This document shows positions 52,078 to 60,231 of a stretch of 64,000 nucleotides of DNA, piece after piece. Under the pieces are notes generated by a model. The model had not been told where the DNA came from, searched no databases, and saw nothing but the letters and a program-made list of their open reading frames with translations. Numbering within the stretch: position 1 is the stretch's first letter; every line of letters begins with the position of its first letter. The position numbers were made by a program, and so were the translations under genes. Origin of the DNA: Marivita sp965656765 (GTDB lineage Bacteria; Pseudomonadota; Alphaproteobacteria; Rhodobacterales; Rhodobacteraceae); the NCBI RefSeq assembly GCF_965656765.1, contig NZ_CBFHLV010000003.1:52708-116707 (forward strand). Reading direction: 5' to 3'.

Positions 52078-52731
52078 ATGACACTTTCCAGACTTTCATT
52101 ATCCACGGCCCTTTGCGGCGTGATCTTCCTGTCGGCTTGTACGGACCCCAACGATCCGAACCGCCAGACCAAGACCGGCGCGCTTGTCGGTGCCGGTGCC
52201 GGTGCCGTTGTTGGCGCACTCATGGGTAACGATCCCGAAGAGCGCCGCCGCAACGCTGTGCTGGGTGCAGCGATTGGAGGCGGCGGTGGTGCCATCATTG
52301 GCAATCAGCTCGACAAGCAAGAAGCAGACCTGCGTGCGCAGATTGGCAATGATAACGTCACTATCCGTAACACCGGCGACCGTTTGATTGTGACTCTGCC
52401 ACAGGATATTTTGTTTGCCACAGATAGCGCCACGCTGCGCCCTGACCTTCAGCGCGATCTGCGCACGGTCGGGCAAAACCTGTTGGCTTACCCGGACACC
52501 ACAGTTCAGGTCATCGGCCATACTGACAACACGGGTGATGCCAACTACAACCTGAACCTGTCGCGCCAGCGCGCGCAGTCAGTTGCCAATATTCTGTCGA
52601 GCGAGGGTGTTCCGTCCTTCCGTATCCAGGCCATTGGACGTGGTGAAGACCAGCCGATGTCGAGCAACCTGACACCCGAAGGTCGGGCGCAGAACCGCCG
52701 CGTGGAAATCGTGATCCTGCCGAACGCCTGA
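52078..52731 (+). CDS. OmpA-family outer-membrane lipoprotein
   Basis: A 217-residue lipoprotein with a signal peptide ending LSAC (Cys21), a glycine-rich helical zipper region (GALVGAGAGAVVGALMG, GAAIGGGGGAIIG; about residues 36-80), and a C-terminal OmpA peptidoglycan-binding domain (about 105-215: VQVIGHTDNTGDANYNLNLS with the key Asp, and GRAQNRRVEIVI with the key Arg). It anchors the outer membrane to the cell wall, like the Pal/YiaD group. ATG 52078 begins the signal; a longer frame from 51967 has no RBS. A strong terminator follows. Confidence 0.94.
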   Translation: MTLSRLSLSTALCGVIFLSACTDPNDPNRQTKTGALVGAGAGAVVGALMGNDPEERRRNAVLGAAIGGGGGAIIGNQLDKQEADLRAQIGNDNVTIRNTGDRLIVTLPQDILFATDSATLRPDLQRDLRTVGQNLLAYPDTTVQVIGHTDNTGDANYNLNLSRQRAQSVANILSSEGVPSFRIQAIGRGEDQPMSSNLTPEGRAQNRRVEIVILPNA

Positions 52732-52755
52732 CCCGCGACACAGCTTGCCAATGCG

Positions 52756-52784
52756 GCCCGCACCAGAACGGTGCGGGCTTTTTT
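52756..52784 (+). terminator. Rho-independent terminator after OmpA-family gene
   Basis: A perfect 9-bp stem (GCCCGCACC at 52756-52764 and GGTGCGGGC at 52770-52778) with a 5-base loop, followed by six T residues. Confidence 0.9.
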
Positions 52785-52862
52785 GTGTTTGCTGATCGGA
52801 TATCGGGTTGCCGTTGCCCTGCTGCGCGCCAATTGTCTGACCGACGTATCAGGAGATAGACA

Positions 52863-53417
52863 ATGGCAGATTTGAAACTGGTGGGCCTGTGTGGTTCATT
52901 GCGCCAAGCTTCGACAAACCGGTTGCTCATGCTCGAAGCGGTGCGCCGTTTTGGCGATGCAGAGTTTACCGAAGGTGACGTGCGGCTGCCGTTGTATGAC
53001 GGCGACATCGAAAACGACGCGGGCATTCCGGAGGTTGTTCAAACATTGTCTGATCAGATTGCTGCCGCCGATGCCGTGATCGTGGTCACGCCGGAATACA
53101 ACAAGGGGATTTCTGGTGTTCTCAAGAATGCGTTGGACTGGGTCAGCCGGACCAAAGGCACGCCTTGGGCCAACAAACCGGTCGCGTTGATGTCAGCAAC
53201 TGCTGGACGGTCGGGGGGTGAACGTACTCAGAATATGGCGCGGCTATGTCTGACTCCGTTTCGGCCTTTGTTGATCACAGGTCCCGAAGTCATGGTTGCG
53301 GCCACGTCGCAACAATGGGACGACGATGGGCGTTTGACCAATGAGCTTAGCGCCAAGGCTTTGGACGAATTGATGCGCACCTTGCGTGGTTATGCAGAAG
53401 CGCATCGGATAGGCTAA
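52863..53417 (+). CDS. NADPH-dependent FMN reductase-family protein
   Basis: A 184-residue flavodoxin-fold oxidoreductase. The FMN phosphate-binding loop is LCGSLRQASTNRLL (about residues 9-22), with VIVVTPEYNKGISGVLKNALDW (about 74-94, quoted in part: TPEYNKGISGVLKN) as the classic second motif. It may reduce quinones, chromate or azo compounds; the natural substrate is unknown. RBS AGGAG lies close before ATG 52863. It converges on the sugar-transferase gene without a gap. Confidence 0.92.
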   Translation: MADLKLVGLCGSLRQASTNRLLMLEAVRRFGDAEFTEGDVRLPLYDGDIENDAGIPEVVQTLSDQIAAADAVIVVTPEYNKGISGVLKNALDWVSRTKGTPWANKPVALMSATAGRSGGERTQNMARLCLTPFRPLLITGPEVMVAATSQQWDDDGRLTNELSAKALDELMRTLRGYAEAHRIG

Positions 53418-54107
53418 TCAGCAGCCGGTCCCTTTGGTGACGACACCAACGGTCTTCATCAAGACAGAGACATCTTGCACCAGCGTGACCTTGCGCAGGT
53501 ATTCGGCATCGTACTTGGCACGATCAGCAAAGCTGCTTTCGTGGCGCACGGATACTTGCCAAAACCCAGTCAGGCCAGGGCGCAGCGCATAGTAGGCCGA
53601 ACCAGGGTACATGTTTTGCTGGTCCAGCATCATCGGGCGCGGACCAACTAGCGACATCTCGCCTTTCAGAACGTTCCAAAGCTGGGGCAATTCATCCAGC
53701 GACGTTTTGCGTAGGATTTGGCCGACCTTCGTGATCCGCGGGTCATTGCGAAGCTTCTGGTTCAGGTTCCATTCGGCGCGGGCACCTGGATTGTTCTTGA
53801 GGTGATCTTCAAGAGCTTGGTCGGCATTGGCGACCATGCTGCGAAGTTTCCACATTTTGAAGGTTTTGCCGAACCGGCCAATGCGCGTCTGATGATAGAA
53901 AGGCGAACCGCCATCCCGCGCTACAAGAAGAGCGCAAACCGTCAGTACAAGAATAACTGCAGGTGCCGCCATCAAGACAAGAGTGATATCCACGATCCGC
54001 TTAACATGATCACGATAAACTCTCTTAGGTTCCTTGTTCGAAAAGGCAGCGTTGACCAGCGTCTCAATTTCGGTGCGTGGACCGGTTTGGCGAATATGCA
54101 GCGTCAT
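53418..54107 (-). CDS. Sugar transferase, ExoY/WcaJ-type initiating enzyme
   Basis: A 229-residue polyisoprenyl-phosphate hexose-1-phosphate transferase that starts exopolysaccharide or glycan synthesis on the inner membrane. One N-terminal helix (about residues 36-62) precedes the catalytic domain, with FKMWKLRSMVANAD, the basic LRKTSLDELPQLWNVLKGEMS (quoted in part: TSLDELPQLWNVLKGEMS, about 140-157) and VGPRP. The short length without extra N-terminal helices fits ExoY. AGGGTG lies before ATG 54107. A long non-coding region lies upstream. It is the only initiating transferase in the window, so it may feed the glycan clusters at 39-41 and 59-64 kb. Confidence 0.9.
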   Translation of the reverse strand: MTLHIRQTGPRTEIETLVNAAFSNKEPKRVYRDHVKRIVDITLVLMAAPAVILVLTVCALLVARDGGSPFYHQTRIGRFGKTFKMWKLRSMVANADQALEDHLKNNPGARAEWNLNQKLRNDPRITKVGQILRKTSLDELPQLWNVLKGEMSLVGPRPMMLDQQNMYPGSAYYALRPGLTGFWQVSVRHESSFADRAKYDAEYLRKVTLVQDVSVLMKTVGVVTKGTGC

Positions 54108-55014
54108 TTGTACACCCTGTTGACCCTATGTGCTGAGGTCGCTTGCTGGGTGCCGCAGGCATGAAATATCTGATTGCTCGCAGCGTACTGCAGCGAACAT
54201 TCGACACTAACCGACCGATCTGATCTAGATTTTCAGGCTATGTGGCAGACTTTAGCAGACGAACTTTTACACAACTCCCAAGTGGAAGCACCAACCCCCA
54301 AGTGCCTTTCGAATTAAGGCAGGACTGTGACCTGCCTAAGCATGGCCTCTTTATGGCCCTCTGCCCCAATTTGGTCAACTTTCGGATAAGGGGGAAACTT
54401 TTGCGTGTGTTCCCAGCCTGATTTCAACCGTAAATGCATGCTGATGCGCGCACTGTGATTACACAAAAAGCCGATGCAATCACAATTTGGCCTTTTCGCC
54501 TAAAATGGCACGAAAGCCCACGGGATGAGTGAAGTTCATCGATCTTCGATGCTCGGTTTCTGATCTTGCTGTTGCAGATTTTTCCGATTTCGTGACCAAT
54601 GCTTGCTTGCGTTTACAATTGGCCACGAGTTTTGCCGTTGCGTGTCACCAATCGGGCGAAAAGCGTGAAACTGTTGATTTTCAAGGGACAGACGTGACGT
54701 AAGGTCAATTCTGCCGCTCAAAGCGTATTGTTCATGATGTCGCAACAGTGGATTGGTCAAATATTTCAAAATTTGAATGAAATGCAAAGAAAGCGATGAT
54801 TTTCTCAAAGAAAATCCGATAGATCACGGACTGTCATAATTTGAAATATATTTGGTATAATTGATGCTATCGAAAGACAGCTTTGGGCTCGAATGAGGAC
54901 GAATCGTGTTCAAAATTTCCGAATCGGGTGAAAGTGCGGCAACCTCGGACAGGTTGCGCCACATTCGGCTAGGGTCTATCTGCGCATCAATATTTCAGAG
55001 CAGGATGGTTTTCC
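54108..55014. other. Long non-coding region between exoY-like and RNase D genes
   Basis: About 907 bases, visibly less GC-rich than the neighbours. It holds one open minus frame (54536-54808) without any recognisable feature. Noted elements: GGCAGG/CCTGCC hairpin near 54318-54336 with a 7-base loop; direct GCAGAC repeats near 54245-54258; two CCCAAGTG copies near 54277 and 54297; TGTGATTACACA near 54454; and a promoter-like TGGTATAAT at 54853-54861. It could carry the complex control region of the exopolysaccharide gene or an unrecognised small RNA. Confidence 0.5.
54853..54861 (+). promoter_or_regulatory. Extended -10 promoter candidate for RNase D-lpt operon
   Basis: TGGTATAAT combines an upstream TG and a perfect TATAAT hexamer (54856-54861). 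A weak -35-like CTGTCA lies at 54831-54836. It is about 150 bases before the RNase D start and the only strong hexamer in the region, so it may drive the RNase D-lptCAB transcript. Confidence 0.45.
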
Positions 55015-55629
55015 ATGTCCCACCACGTCCACGCCCGTGACCTACCCGATGACCTTGATCTTGGACCCGAGGTTGCCATCGACTGCGAAACGATGGGGCT
55101 TCATCCGCATCGCGACCGGCTTTGTGTTGTTCAGCTGTCCAGTGGGGACGGGACAGCCCATCTGGTGCAGATCGAGAAGGGCCAAACCTCGGCCCCAAAT
55201 CTGGAAAAGCTCTTGACTGATCCGAACGTTCTCAAGCTGTTCCACTTTGGCCGGTTCGATATCGCGGCGATGCAGAATGCATTTGGTGCACTGACTGCAC
55301 CGGTCTACTGTACCAAGATCGCAAGCCGCCTTGTGCGCACCTACACAGATCGCCACGGTCTTAAGGTGCTGTTGCAGGAGTTGGTCGGGGTTGATGTTTC
55401 CAAGCAGCAGCAATCAAGCGACTGGGGTTCTGAGACGCTGAGCCAAGCGCAGGTCGAATACGCCGCGTCAGATGTGCTTTATCTTCACAAGCTGCGCGAC
55501 GCGTTGAATGTCATGCTGGAACGAGAAGGTCGCGCTGAACTGGCGCAGGCCTGTTTTGATTTTCTGCCGACACGGGCGCAGCTGGATCTTGCAGGTTGGC
55601 CGGACACTGACATCTTTGCGCATAGCTGA
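55015..55629 (+). CDS. RNase D-like 3'-5' exonuclease
   Basis: A 204-residue protein with only the DEDDy exonuclease domain and no HRDC domains. The catalytic residues appear in IDCETMGL (about 22-29), HFGRFDIAAM (about 77-86) and YAASDVLYL. It trims structured RNA such as tRNA precursors, or could degrade DNA. Members with this short form precede the lpt genes in roseobacters as I know them. RBS AGGA precedes ATG 55015. lptC starts 17 bases after the stop. Confidence 0.92.
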   Translation: MSHHVHARDLPDDLDLGPEVAIDCETMGLHPHRDRLCVVQLSSGDGTAHLVQIEKGQTSAPNLEKLLTDPNVLKLFHFGRFDIAAMQNAFGALTAPVYCTKIASRLVRTYTDRHGLKVLLQELVGVDVSKQQQSSDWGSETLSQAQVEYAASDVLYLHKLRDALNVMLEREGRAELAQACFDFLPTRAQLDLAGWPDTDIFAHS

Positions 55630-55646
55630 ACGCGCGGAACAGACAG

Positions 55647-56240
55647 ATGTATTCGCGCCTTATTGCCTGGTTGAAAATCCTGCTTCCTCTGGGTGCGCTT
55701 GTGCTTTTGTCGACAATATTTCTGTATTCCCGCGGGCCTGACCCGATTGCCGCCATTCCAGTTTTGACTGGCGGGGCAGATCCGACGGTCACCGAGCAAA
55801 TCGGAAGCCCCTTTTACGCAGGCACAACCGAAAGCGGACAGGGTTTAACACTTTCAGCCCGGCAGGCTCGGTTCAGCGGTGATGAGGGCTCTGGGGTGAT
55901 TGCGGATGATCTGCGCGCTATTATCGATGTCAAAGATGGCAATCGCATCGTGATCGACGCAACTGTTGGTCAGATGGAAGACGGAGATCGCTTGTCACTT
56001 CGCGACGGTGTCATCTTGGAAAGCAGCTCTGGGTATACAGTACGCACCAAAGGGCTGAACGCCGCGGTGAATAGAGTGGACATCGAAAGCACTGCCGAAG
56101 TCGAGGCAGATGGCCCTGGGCTGACCCTTTCGGCGGGAAGGCTCCGAGTGAAAGACAGCGGTGGCACAACTGACATTCAGTTGCTGTTCACGGATGGGGT
56201 AAAACTGGTATATGTACCCCAACAAGACAAGGCTGAGTAA
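55647..56240 (+). CDS. lptC: LPS export ABC transporter periplasmic protein LptC
   Basis: A 197-residue protein with an N-terminal membrane anchor (LIAWLKILLPLGALVLLSTI) and a beta-jellyroll periplasmic domain (GSPFYAGTTESGQGLTLSAR, DLRAIIDVKDGNRIVI). It receives lipopolysaccharide from the LptBFG pump and passes it to LptA. The stop overlaps the lptA start by one base (TAATG), typical of the lptC-lptA-lptB unit. LptF, LptG and LptD are not in the window. Confidence 0.9.
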   Translation: MYSRLIAWLKILLPLGALVLLSTIFLYSRGPDPIAAIPVLTGGADPTVTEQIGSPFYAGTTESGQGLTLSARQARFSGDEGSGVIADDLRAIIDVKDGNRIVIDATVGQMEDGDRLSLRDGVILESSSGYTVRTKGLNAAVNRVDIESTAEVEADGPGLTLSAGRLRVKDSGGTTDIQLLFTDGVKLVYVPQQDKAE

Positions 56241-56722
56241 TGATCAGAACAGTTGTGACCGTTGTGGCGTTTGGATTTGCCACAGTTGCCTATGGGCAAG
56301 GAACCGAGATCGCCTTTGGCACGGTTCAGCAAGATACATCGCTTCCTGTGGAGGTTAGTGCGGATGCCTTGTCAGTCTCGCAGAACGATGGGTCGGCGCT
56401 TTTTACCGGCAATGTCATTATTGGGCAGGGTGAGATGCGCCTGTCTGCGCCGCGCGTTCTGGTTTTCTATACAGAGGATCAAAGCGGGGTAGAGCGGCTT
56501 GAGGCAACGGGCGGCGTGACCTTGGTGAATGGTGATCAGGCGGCCGAAGCTGATACGGCGGAATACGAGGTCAATCGCGGCACCATTCGCATGGTAGGCA
56601 ACGTTCTTTTGACACAAGGCGCGAACACACTTGTGTCTGACAGCATGGATGTCGATCTAGAAGGTGGAACTGCACTGATGAACGGTCGGGTGCGTACTGT
56701 CTTTCAGACGGGAGACAATTGA
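56240..56722 (+). CDS. lptA: LPS transport periplasmic protein LptA
   Basis: A 160-residue exported protein with a signal peptide ending near Ala-Tyr-Gly-Gln. The OstA/LptA beta-jellyroll shows LPVEVSADALSVSQNDGSAL, FTGNVIIGQGEMRLSA and GTIRMVGNVLLTQG. It bridges the periplasm for LPS delivery to the outer membrane. It overlaps lptC by one base and lptB by 4 bases. Its length is shorter than in E. coli but usual for alphaproteobacteria. Confidence 0.92.
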   Translation: MIRTVVTVVAFGFATVAYGQGTEIAFGTVQQDTSLPVEVSADALSVSQNDGSALFTGNVIIGQGEMRLSAPRVLVFYTEDQSGVERLEATGGVTLVNGDQAAEADTAEYEVNRGTIRMVGNVLLTQGANTLVSDSMDVDLEGGTALMNGRVRTVFQTGDN

Positions 56723-57480
56723 TGTCTGCGCCGACCCTGTCCGTGACAGATGGACAAAGTGGTCTGACGGTCAAACATCTGCGGAAGAGCTATAAAAAGC
56801 GCGTCGTAATCCGGGATGTGTCGCTTGAGGTTCATCGTGGTGAAGTGGTCGCATTGCTGGGGCCGAACGGTAGTGGGAAAACCACATCCTTTTATGCGAT
56901 TGCTGGTCTGGTAAATCCCGAAGGCGGTCAGGTGCTGATCGACGGGCAAGATGTAACTTACCTGCCGATGTACCGGCGAGCACGGATGGGCATTGGGTAT
57001 CTACCGCAAGAAATGTCGATCTTTCGGGGAATGAGCGTCGAAGACAATATCAACGCCATTCTAGATATCAGTCAGCCAGACCGTCACAAACGGCGCGAGC
57101 GGCTTGAAGAGCTGTTGGGAGAGTTTTCCATCGAACACTTGCGTCGTGCCCCGGCGCTTGCCTTGTCCGGTGGTGAACGTCGCCGCGTGGAGATCGCGCG
57201 GTGTTTGGCAGCTGATCCAAAGTACCTGCTGCTCGACGAACCCTTTGCAGGTGTTGATCCGATCAGCGTTGGTGACATCCGTCATCTTGTGGCGGACCTC
57301 AAGAAGCGCGGCATTGGTGTTCTGATCACCGATCATAATGTTCGTGAAACTCTCGAAATCGTGGATCGCGCGTATATCCTGCATGACGGCAAGGTGCTTA
57401 TGTCCGGCTCTCCGGACGAGGTTGTGCGCAATGAAAATGTCCGCCGTGTCTATCTGGGTGACAGTTTCCGTATCGGATAA
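56719..57480 (+). CDS. lptB: LPS export ABC transporter ATPase LptB
   Basis: A 253-residue ATPase powering LPS extraction. Walker A GPNGSGKTT (about residues 51-59), Q-loop LPQEMSIFRG, signature LSGGERRRVEIA and Walker B YLLLDEPFAGVDP are intact. The D-loop and H-loop (ITDHNVRETLEI) are typical of LptB. It overlaps the lptA stop by 4 bases. In many proteobacteria rpoN follows; here a 224-base gap leads directly to the hibernation factor gene. Confidence 0.95.
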   Translation: MMSAPTLSVTDGQSGLTVKHLRKSYKKRVVIRDVSLEVHRGEVVALLGPNGSGKTTSFYAIAGLVNPEGGQVLIDGQDVTYLPMYRRARMGIGYLPQEMSIFRGMSVEDNINAILDISQPDRHKRRERLEELLGEFSIEHLRRAPALALSGGERRRVEIARCLAADPKYLLLDEPFAGVDPISVGDIRHLVADLKKRGIGVLITDHNVRETLEIVDRAYILHDGKVLMSGSPDEVVRNENVRRVYLGDSFRIG

Positions 57481-57505
57481 TTCCTGCTGCATTTGACGGA
57501 AATCA

Positions 57506-57534
57506 TTGACACGTCGCCTTTGCGCGATTGAAAT
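57506..57534 (+). promoter_or_regulatory. Promoter candidate for hpf-ptsN
   Basis: A perfect TTGACA (57506-57511), 17-base spacer, then TGAAAT (57529-57534) as a -10 with four of six consensus matches. It lies about 170 bases before the hpf start, in the 224-base gap after lptB where rpoN is absent. This suggests hpf-ptsN have their own promoter. Confidence 0.5.
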
Positions 57535-57704
57535 GATTGCATGGCGTTTGGAGATTCAGACCGTCAATTTCTGCTCTGCCTGCCACACTGGCTGGACAAT
57601 GAAACACAACGGTCAAACCGCCATATTTCTTTTGCGTTCGAACCCAGTACTGGTGTCGCCGGTTCCGTTCGGCTGCAAAACTAAAACAATAAAAAGGATA
57701 CCCT

Positions 57705-58268
57705 ATGCGTTACCAGATAACCGGCAAGCAGATCGATGTTGGTGAAGCACTTCAGACACATGTAAAGAGTGAACTGGATGGGATGCTGGGCAAGTACGCC
57801 GGTCGTCCGACAGACGCGACCGTCGTCTTTTCCAAGAGCGGCCACGAATTTGTTTGTGAGGCAGTGGTTCATCTGTCAACCGGTTTGAACGCGACGGCCA
57901 AGGCCCATGCGACCGAGATTTATGGCGCTTTTGATGGCTGTTGCGAGAAAATGGATAAACAGCTGCGCCGCTATAAAAGACGTCTAAAGGATCATCACAA
58001 GGACCGAACGGAACCAGTTGCACTCTTTGGTGCATCCTCATATATCCTCGCCAGCGATGTTGATACGCAAGTCGACGAACCTGAATCGTTGCAGCCGATC
58101 ATTGTGGCCGAGATGGAAACTCAGATTCCGTCGCTGACCGTAGGTGAGGCCGTGATGCAAATGGAGTTAGCGGGACTGCCTGTTTTGGTGTTCCGAAATG
58201 ACAAAAAGGACGGTGTGAACGTCGTGTATCGCCGAGAAGATGGAAACATCGGCTGGATTGATCCCTAG
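57705..58268 (+). CDS. hpf: Ribosome hibernation promoting factor, long form
   Basis: A 187-residue ribosome-binding protein that dimerises 70S ribosomes into 100S particles in stationary phase. The N-terminal RaiA/YfiA domain starts MRYQITGKQIDVGEALQTHV with KRRLKDHHK in the middle. The C-terminal dimerisation domain (about 125-185: SLTVGEAVMQMELAGLPVLV) marks the long form. RBS AAAAGGAT precedes the ATG. ptsN follows after 42 bases. Confidence 0.95.
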   Translation: MRYQITGKQIDVGEALQTHVKSELDGMLGKYAGRPTDATVVFSKSGHEFVCEAVVHLSTGLNATAKAHATEIYGAFDGCCEKMDKQLRRYKRRLKDHHKDRTEPVALFGASSYILASDVDTQVDEPESLQPIIVAEMETQIPSLTVGEAVMQMELAGLPVLVFRNDKKDGVNVVYRREDGNIGWIDP

Positions 58269-58310
58269 TATCAGTACACGGGCGCCTTTCGTCCCAACAA
58301 CGAGCAGCAC

Positions 58311-58775
58311 ATGAAATTTGCAGATCTGTTGAATTCCAAGGCCGTTAAGGCCGTGACGGCGGCATCCAGTAAGAAGCGCTTGATGCACGACATAGCGGAT
58401 GTTGCTGAGTCTGCTTATGGCATTTCTGCCCAGCGTGCTGTTGATGCGCTGCTTGAACGCGAAAGCCTTGGCCCCACTGGTGTGGGCCATGGCGTCGCTC
58501 TTCCGCATGCGCGGCTTGATGGTGTGGACGCAGTTGTGGGTGTCTTTATCCTGTTGGAAAAACCGATTGATTTCGATGCGGTCGATCGCCAGCCGGTGGA
58601 TGTGATCTTTGCTCTCTTCGCGCCTGAAGATGCAGGTGTCGAACATCTCAAGGCGCTTGCGCTTGTGTCACGGACACTTCGTGATCAGAATTTCTGCGCC
58701 AAGCTGCGGGCAAATCCTGATCCGTCCACGCTGCACACCATTATCACCGAAGCGGCGGCAGTTCAGGCTGCGTAA
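58311..58775 (+). CDS. ptsN: PTS IIA-like nitrogen regulatory protein PtsN
   Basis: A 154-residue EIIA-Ntr phosphocarrier of the regulatory nitrogen PTS. The phospho-accepting His lies in GVGHGVALPHARLDGV (the His of LPHAR, about residue 65). The order lptB-hpf-ptsN, without rpoN between, is as I expect in roseobacters. It ends 13 bases from the converging sulfotransferase gene; a weak GC-rich hairpin with TTT lies between. Confidence 0.94.
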   Translation: MKFADLLNSKAVKAVTAASSKKRLMHDIADVAESAYGISAQRAVDALLERESLGPTGVGHGVALPHARLDGVDAVVGVFILLEKPIDFDAVDRQPVDVIFALFAPEDAGVEHLKALALVSRTLRDQNFCAKLRANPDPSTLHTIITEAAAVQAA

Positions 58776-58781
58776 CGTGAA

Positions 58782-58803
58782 GCCCCGTTCAGGCGGGCTT
58801 TTG
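58782..58803 (+). terminator. Weak hairpin after ptsN
   Basis: AGCCC and GGGCT arms around a 9-base loop, followed by TTTG, lie across the ptsN 3' end and the last codons of the converging sulfotransferase gene. The stem is short, so this is a low-confidence terminator. Confidence 0.3.
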
Positions 58804-60228
58804 CGGATCGAAATCAGAAAACCCAAACATCATGTAGTCGCGCGGATAGGCGTCGCGGCACAGCTTGTCTAAATGTGGGCTGTAAATCTGAGACAGGCGG
58901 TCACGATTTGGATCGCTGTCCTGAGCAACATGCGGCACCACCTCAAGTCCTACAGTGCGCGCCATGCGTGGCAACGCGTCTGGCAGGTTTGTCTCGCGCA
59001 GGATGTGATCTGGTAAGCAGAACTCTGACATCCCCTGAAGGCAGGCCACTTGGCTTGCCCAATGCGCATCTACTCGAATGCTGGTCTGCCCGTTCAGATT
59101 GGATCGCAGAAAGCTTAGGAACCGTTCGAACGCTCGGCGGTGTGCATCAAAATCATAATACGGATCCGACGGGTCGTCTGGCAATTCCAAGCCATGAAAC
59201 CGGATCAATTGGTTGCGGATTTTCGCAAAGCTGCCCGGTCCAGTGCCCAGAATTCGATCGCAAAACGCAGCATGGGCGCGGGCCAAGGGGTGGCGGAGCA
59301 CGGTGAATCGCTGATGGCCGGGATGATCCTGCAACCAGCCGCGCAGTGTTTTTTGGTTGAACTTAGACATCAATTCAGACGCACCACCAGCCAATTCGGC
59401 CATCCACGCCGTGACCTGATCCTCTGGTCCCGAGCGTATCGGCATGTACAACAGCGGCTGCTGTGCGCATGCCACATAAGACGGTACAACCGGTCCGCGA
59501 CGAGGTTCAAAGTTTGGTGTGCGCGTCAGATCGAACCGATCTAATGCACGCAGAGCTACGTTCATCTGATCGAAATTAGCGACTTTATCCGACAATGGTT
59601 GCGGGTTCTGTGGTTTGAGATTGGTCTGAAATCCGTCCGGCTCTGCATGTGCGCCAAGCCAATGCGCCAATCCGCTCAGAACTTCGGTGTCGTGTAGGTC
59701 ATCGTATCCAATGTAGAACGCGCTTTGGCCGGTCACTTGTAACGCCCGCATGATCTCTAATTGGAAAGTCTGCATGCGTCCCAGATGTCGCTCGAATTCG
59801 TGCAGATCGAAATGTGCCTGTGCATCCTTGCGGTTCTTAACGTTCGTCAGCTTCCATTGATCGGTCGCACGGGCGATCTTGAGGCTTATATAACTGTCCA
59901 CCGGATTGCGGGTCAGAATGATCTTGGCGCAGCGCGGATCTGACAGGATCGGGGCAAGAACCCGTGGGTCATGGTCGTGGAAATACCGAAAACCGCCAAG
60001 GCCTTCGGTTTCTGTCCGGATAGCCCGGAGGAGCCGATCAGGATTGTCTTCGCGTTGGCCGTGCGTGACGCCATGGATGTCGTCGCGGTTTGGATAACCG
60101 ATAAAGTTGGGATTGAACGCCTCACCGTGGCATGTAACCCCTTCGATCTGGTTCAGGTAATCCTCAAGCAGATTTGACCCTGTTCGCATCTCGGCGAAGA
60201 CAACAAAAAGATCGAATCCCACAGTCAC
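58789..60228 (-). CDS. Two-domain sulfotransferase (Stf0/NodH-like plus second domain)
   Basis: A 479-residue protein. The N-terminal domain (1-~240) has a PAPS-binding loop VVFAEMRTGSNLLEDYL (residues 9-25) like NodH/Stf0 sulfotransferases and a 3'-phosphate site ILTRNPVDSYISLK (about 103-116). The C-terminal domain (~260-479) looks like a family 2 sulfotransferase, with FTVLRHPLARAHAAFCDRIL, but its phosphosulfate loop (MPIRSGPEDQVTAW) is degenerate. It starts with GTG 60228, only 3 bases after the stop of the GT14-type gene as read in its second frame. It would sulfate a sugar in the glycan cluster. Confidence 0.75.
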   Translation of the reverse strand: MTVGFDLFVVFAEMRTGSNLLEDYLNQIEGVTCHGEAFNPNFIGYPNRDDIHGVTHGQREDNPDRLLRAIRTETEGLGGFRYFHDHDPRVLAPILSDPRCAKIILTRNPVDSYISLKIARATDQWKLTNVKNRKDAQAHFDLHEFERHLGRMQTFQLEIMRALQVTGQSAFYIGYDDLHDTEVLSGLAHWLGAHAEPDGFQTNLKPQNPQPLSDKVANFDQMNVALRALDRFDLTRTPNFEPRRGPVVPSYVACAQQPLLYMPIRSGPEDQVTAWMAELAGGASELMSKFNQKTLRGWLQDHPGHQRFTVLRHPLARAHAAFCDRILGTGPGSFAKIRNQLIRFHGLELPDDPSDPYYDFDAHRRAFERFLSFLRSNLNGQTSIRVDAHWASQVACLQGMSEFCLPDHILRETNLPDALPRMARTVGLEVVPHVAQDSDPNRDRLSQIYSPHLDKLCRDAYPRDYMMFGFSDFDPQKPA

Positions 60229-60231
60229 GCT

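Noticed and set aside
54536..54808. 90-codon minus-strand frame in the long intergenic region
   Set aside because: Low-complexity-free but featureless, with many rare-type codons and no ribosome site; not supportable as a gene.
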